Source: Theobroma cacao
Taxonomy: Eukaryota; Streptophyta; Magnoliopsida; Malvales; Malvaceae
Direction of reading: 5' to 3'
Length of the DNA: 64,000 nucleotides
Assembly: GCF_000208745.1 (NCBI RefSeq)
Contig: NC_030851.1
Span: 29,212,714 to 29,276,713 of the forward strand
Position numbers and translations under genes: made by a program. The notes below the pieces were generated by a model, which saw only the letters and a list, made by a program, of their open reading frames with translations, did not search any database and was not told the DNA's origin. Shown here one piece after another: positions 59,482 to 64,000 of the stretch (within the stretch, counting starts at the first letter, position 1; each line of letters starts with the position of its first letter).

Positions 59482-62432
59482 TGTCACGACCCAAAATTCA
59501 CATCGAGCCCGTGACAACCGCCGCGATGTCTCGATTGACATTCATTATCCGGAATACCAATCGAAACCTCGCAAGGCTTTTGCATCAGTTTTACTTCTCC
59601 CCTGTGAGCAACAGTTATTAAATACCATGTTTTAAAGAAATATAGACTAATTTCAAATCAAAAACAATCAAAAAACAATTTCTACTACACAGGGGTATTT
59701 TGGTCATTTATCCAAAATTTTCAAACCCTGGTAAAAATATGATATACGAGTAATAAGCATCCATTTGATGTCTGAAAATAAGTTTTGTTGTCTAATTCAT
59801 CAATTTAAAGTGAAATTATAGCTATTCAAATTAAATAAAAATATTAAATAAAATATTTCATTTTCTTATAAAACAATATTTATAAAACTCTGCGTAAATA
59901 ATTTTTGTAGCGTAAAAGCAAAATAAATTCATACATACAGTGGTACACACAGCAAGTATACAAAATATTCTACAATGATATGTGGGCCCCCAAAATAATC
60001 GAAAATATATAAGACTGTAGACCTTCGATTTCTAAAGATGCAATTCAAAACCAACCCTCGACAAAATTCACTGTCTACAGACTGTCCTGAGCCTGAAATG
60101 GGTAAAAAGAAGGGGTGAGTTTTTATAAACCCAGTGAGTAAGCAAAGTTCATCTACAACATCTAAAGCCAACTAAATGGAGACAGTTAAATCATCCCATC
60201 ATAATATAATTCATAACATTCCAAAACTCATTTCAATTCATATAAAACAATTACATTTCATCAAAATAATCAACAAGGCTTATGATTCTCTTAAAAACTT
60301 GGATTGTGCCAAAACTCATACTCGGGGACACCTTGGCCCGTGCATCCAACCGAGTCCGCCAAGGATGTTAAAAAGACATATACACATACAACATGTTTTC
60401 ACGTTAAAAACATAGTCGTTCCTTGGTGTTGGCTGAGTTTCATCCTCACGTGGTGGTTTAGCGTGAAGTGAACTCTAAACTTTACCTTAGGAGATACTCT
60501 CCGCGCCTCTCGTACTAAGGTAAATATAATTGGGTTTACCGTGCCCCTCTAATAGGCTGGTCCACGGAAACCCGCCCACTGCAATAAGCGAAATACATAA
60601 CCCACCAAATCAATAAAATTTCGACAGCATAACATGGCTAATATAGTACTATCCAACCTGTCAATGTAAGACAAAACAATTTATATAATTCACAAAACCA
60701 CAATTTCAGCCGTTCATGCTACCACAATTTCATAAGCTATCAATTCAAATCATGTATATATATATAATACGAATGTATAGCCTCCACTTACTCTATTTTG
60801 AAAATCAACATTTAGTTTCAGAATAATTTATAAATCTCATTCATTTAACCAACATTTAAAATGTAAAACATAATAATTTGCAAATTAAGTGCCTTATTCT
60901 TTAAAATCTTCAAACAAGTATAAACCACTTTAGATAATTAAGATGAACATCTTATTATTCACAATAGCAGGAGTTTGGAATACTTCTATTCTTGGTCCTC
61001 GGACACAATATCTTTACCCTTATCAGAGGGCTCACCACCTATACATAATACACGATACATAATTGAATATATTTGTGCCAAACTGTTATAAAACTATTTC
61101 AAGCTCTATATAAATGCATGACATTGAATGAGAATTGTCTGAATAATCACTTAAAGACGGTGTTCTACGTGGGTTCAATTATGACCGGACTGAATTGGCA
61201 TTCGACTTAACTTGTACTATACCTTGTTTAATTAGCCAAAACATCTAATTCAACTCCAAATATCTTCATTACACTTCCAATATTCCAAATACACCAAAGT
61301 ACCTCAATGAGCTTAATTGTGACTTAATTCACCGTAATCGAAATTCATTCCGATTTCGATATCCAACATCATAATTCATCAATTCCTAGCTAAATAACAT
61401 GAATTACAACCAAATCCATCATCAACATGCCCTATAGAAAATTCAGCCAAATGAGGGTGGTTGAAGAACATGTGATTTTCTTGCTTGTTTTTCCTTCCAA
61501 ACATCACAAAATGACTAAAAACACTAGGATATTATGAAATCTACCAAAATTCATCGCCAAAACTTCTCTCTCTAGGTTTGGCTAGAAAAGGTTCCCTCTT
61601 GAAAACTTGAATTTCAGCCACGGAGAATGAAAAAGAATGCATGGGAAAGGTAGATCACAAGCTAAAATAAAAAAATCTTACCTTTACTTGCTTGATTCCT
61701 TGAAATCCAACAATTTCTCTTTGATTTTTCCTTCCTAGGGTTTGTTTTTCTCTTTTTCTCTTTGTTCCCTTGCTTGGCCAGGCATAAGAGTGTGAATGTG
61801 AGGGTTTTAAGTAACTTTATAAATTCAATTAAAATAATATTAAAGCTTGACACTTGTCACCTTTTAATTGGTCCACGTTTAAAATTTAATAATTAAGCAT
61901 TTCATTCCCACCACATATAATCTCTCACTTAAAAAAATAATGTGTGAAATTCATGGGTTTGACAAGTGTCATGGTGGTGTAAAATTCCAAAATTTCCAAT
62001 TTCATCCTCATGGACACTCAAAATGACTGTTTTGCCCTTATATTCGAAAAAATGTCGAAATTAAAATTTCTCACTTTTCAAATTCAAATAATGCTCTAAT
62101 TAATCAAATTTAGTCAAAATATCATCCAACATTCTAATTTTTGGCCTTGGGTGGCAAAATGACCATTTTGCCCCTACGTTATGAAAATTTCTGAATTAAC
62201 TCCAAATCAATCCTCGAATTCCGAATCATCATATTAAGACATTATAAGATTCAATAACTCTCAAATACATCGTAAAATCTTTATTTGGCCTAGTTTGAGG
62301 CTTTAATCAACTTAATTGTACCACTAGGTACAATACTGACTTTTAACGATTTTTCTGATACATTTACTTATGCAAACATTCTATCAAGCACATGAATGAC
62401 ATGACAAGTATAAAATAGAGTAAAGCTTGACA
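59482..62432 (-). mobile_element. 3' LTR of antisense gypsy element (family B, 2951 bp)
   Basis: On the minus strand it begins TGTCAAGC at 62432 and ends GGGTCGTGACA at 59482. A polypurine tract lies just outside its 5' end, so it is the 3' LTR of an element whose body extends to the right. It shares the terminal ~130-base module, the hairpin block, the GC-rich block and the U3 inverted repeat with the tandem-array LTRs. It is the closest relative of the fragment at 2754-3928. Confidence 0.88.
61815..61821 (-). promoter_or_regulatory. TATA-like box in antisense LTR
   Basis: TATAAAG on the minus strand, followed by a purine-rich leader and the GGTAAGATTTTT block. Its position parallels the weaker TTTAAA of the tandem-array LTRs. 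Confidence 0.35.
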
Positions 62433-62434
62433 GC

Positions 62435-62448
62435 ACTACCCCCCTTAA
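62435..62448 (-). other. Polypurine tract of antisense element
   Basis: AAGGGGGGTAGTGC precedes the LTR start on the minus strand and resembles the AAGGGGGGTAGAAT of the array. Confidence 0.8.
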
Positions 62449-63561
62449 AGTAAAATTTTGACCTCAAAATTCCACTTACCGAACTCGGAGAGAAGATGCA
62501 AGTATTGGTTTCTCATCTGGTGCTCAACTTCCCACGTCATCTCCTCCATCCGAGCATTTTTCCATAACACCTTAACCATTGGAATGTTCTTATTCCTTAA
62601 CACTCGATCCTTTCGATCTAAAATACGTACAAGTTGCACCTCAAACTTTAAATCTTCTTGTAACTTAATCGGAGGTGCCTCGAGGATATGGGAGAGATCT
62701 GGTACATACTTCTTCAACATTGAGACGTGGAAGACATTGTGAATCCGATCCAACTCCGGGGGTAATTCTAGTCTATATGTCATTGGCCCAATCCTTTCAA
62801 TAATACGAAAGGGTCCAATGTTTCTCGGATTGAGCTTTCCTCATTTTGCAAACCGGATCACACCTTTCATTATCCAACAAGATACCATAATTTACTACAA
62901 TAATAAAATCAAATAAGACTTAATACCTCAAAGTATTCAAATCATTACCTTTCCAAGGAGAGACCTTAAGAAAAACTCTATCATCAACTTCAAATTCTAA
63001 ATCTTTTCTCCGTCTATCAGAGTAACTCTTTTACCTATCTGGAGTTGTCTTTAATCACTCTCGGATAACCTTGATCTTGTCATTAGTCAAATCAATCAGT
63101 TTTACATTAAATAATTTCCTCTCACCCACTTCATCCCAACAAAGTGGAGTTCAGCACTTTCTCTCATATAGAGCCTCGTATGGTGCCATCCCAATACTAG
63201 ACTAAAAACTGTTGTTATATGCGAACTCCACCAACGGCAAGTGTCTGTCCCAACTCCTAGTAAAGTCAATGACACAAGCCCATAACATATCCTCCAGAGT
63301 CTGAATGGTCCTTTCAGATTGACCATCTTTCTATGGATGAAAGGCAATGCTAAACCTCAAATTAGTTTCGAGAGTCTCTTGGAATTTTGGCCAAAATCGA
63401 GAAGTGAACCGGGGGTCTCGATCTGACACGATAGAAATTGGAACTCCATGCAATCTCACTATCTCATCTAGATAAAGCTTAACCAGTTTCTCAATGAAAT
63501 ACGTGATATGGATAGCCAAGAAATGGGCGAACTTAGTCAATCTATCCACACTCATCCAAAT
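62445..63561 (-). pseudogene. 3' part of gypsy pol (integrase and chromodomain tail), broken
   Basis: Minus-strand remains of the same kind of integrase as in the tandem array, clearly diverged. From the 63561 end it reads the VDRLTK and SDRDPRF regions, then GQSER, then the end of the integrase core up to a GT...AG segment at 62864-62948. Beyond that come the GPF module, HNVFHVSML and the chromodomain-like tail, ending near 62445. Stops lie at 63331-63333 (TAG), 63202-63204 (TAG) and in the GPF exon (TGA near 62841). Upstream, integrase is cut at 63561 by another antisense LTR; earlier pol and gag lie outside the window. Confidence 0.82.
62864..62948 (-). other. Candidate intron in antisense pol (85 bp)
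   Basis: Minus-strand segment beginning GTAATGATTT and ending ATAATGAAAG, at the same codon and phase as the 84-bp segments of the array. It differs by about a dozen substitutions and one extra base. The extra base would break translation through it but not spliced translation. Confidence 0.65.
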
Positions 63562-64000
63562 TGTCACGACCCGGAACTCCCCATCGAGCCCGTGACAACC
63601 GTCGCGAAGCCTGGACAAACATTCTTCACCCCGAATGTCGATCGAAACCTCGCAAGGCTCTCGTATCAGCTTTCGCACTTCCCTGGTGAGCAATAGTTAT
63701 CAAATATCAAAATACGAAGGATTACAAATCATTTTCAAATCATAACATAACATTTTTTTTTTCTGGCTCACAGGGGCATTTTCGTCATTTTTGTCGAAAA
63801 CCTCGAAACTTGCTAAAAATGTAGTAAGTAAGCCGAAAATATATATTTAATGATTTAAAAACAAATTAAATATCTAAAACATTCATTTGAAGTGAAAATT
63901 TGACCATTTGAATATAATAAAAATATTCAATAAAATAAACTATTTTCTTATAAAATAATTTTCATAAAACTATCGGTACATAATTCTTATAGCGTAAAAG
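63562..64000 (-). mobile_element. Antisense gypsy LTR inserted in integrase, cut by window edge
   Basis: The minus-strand end GGGTCGTGACA is at 63562, directly after integrase coding sequence. The terminal module resembles the array LTRs (GCTCACCAGGGAAG, CCTTGCGAGGTTTCG, a CGACGGTTGTCACGGG-like phrase). Only 439 bp are visible. CAAAT at 63557-63561 could be one target duplicate. Confidence 0.8.

Noticed and set aside
63331..63693. A minus-strand frame joining LTR sequence to integrase
   Set aside because: The N-terminal half is accidental LTR translation created by the insertion at 63562; no sign that it is a real fusion gene.

Overview
The window is repeat-dominated plant nuclear DNA, probably from a eudicot. 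Evidence for this: AT-rich intergenic sequence, Ty3/gypsy and Ty1/copia retrotransposons primed by initiator Met-tRNA, a FAR1/MULE-type pseudogene, and long LTRs ending in GGGTCGTGACA. No intact host gene, rRNA, tRNA or CRISPR array was seen. The species cannot be fixed from the sequence.

Layout. 1-2753: antisense gypsy LTR, cut by the window edge. 2754-3928: plus-strand fragment of a second LTR family. 3929-47932: a 44-kb head-to-tail array of one Ty3/gypsy element, LTR-internal-LTR-internal and so on, with six 3.1-kb LTRs and five 5077-bp internal regions at a period of 8180-8181 bp. All five gag-pol genes are open and nearly identical. 47933 to about 50500: about ten copies of a 251-bp AT-rich satellite. 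50501-51542: AT-rich, no gene seen. 51543-52345: broken FAR1-like gene. About 52399-59481: decayed Ty1/copia element whose gag is split by a 2595-bp solo gypsy LTR with a perfect 5-bp target duplication. 59482-63561: antisense gypsy 3' LTR and the 3' part of its pol, which cut off the copia RNase H. 63562-64000: another antisense LTR, inserted in that integrase.

Main points. (1) The gypsy pol reading frame is interrupted by an 84-bp AT-rich GT...AG segment lying exactly between the integrase core and the GPY/F plus chromodomain tail. The diverged antisense relative has the same segment at 85 bp. It behaves like a retained intron that would decide whether integrase carries its chromatin-targeting tail. 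(2) Only the left edge of the first LTR and the right edge of the last LTR differ from the rest, as expected if the array grew by unequal LTR-LTR crossing over. (3) Copy 4 has a sharp ~0.77-kb patch of about 6% divergence in gag, which looks like gene conversion from another family member. (4) LTRs of several families share small inverted repeats, hairpins and splice-site-like blocks.

In each gypsy unit the LTR carries promoter and terminator functions. The PBS and polypurine tract prime reverse transcription. One long gag-pol gene encodes capsid/nucleocapsid, protease, reverse transcriptase, RNase H, integrase and a chromodomain-like tail. These features fit the chromovirus group, probably Tekay/Del-like.
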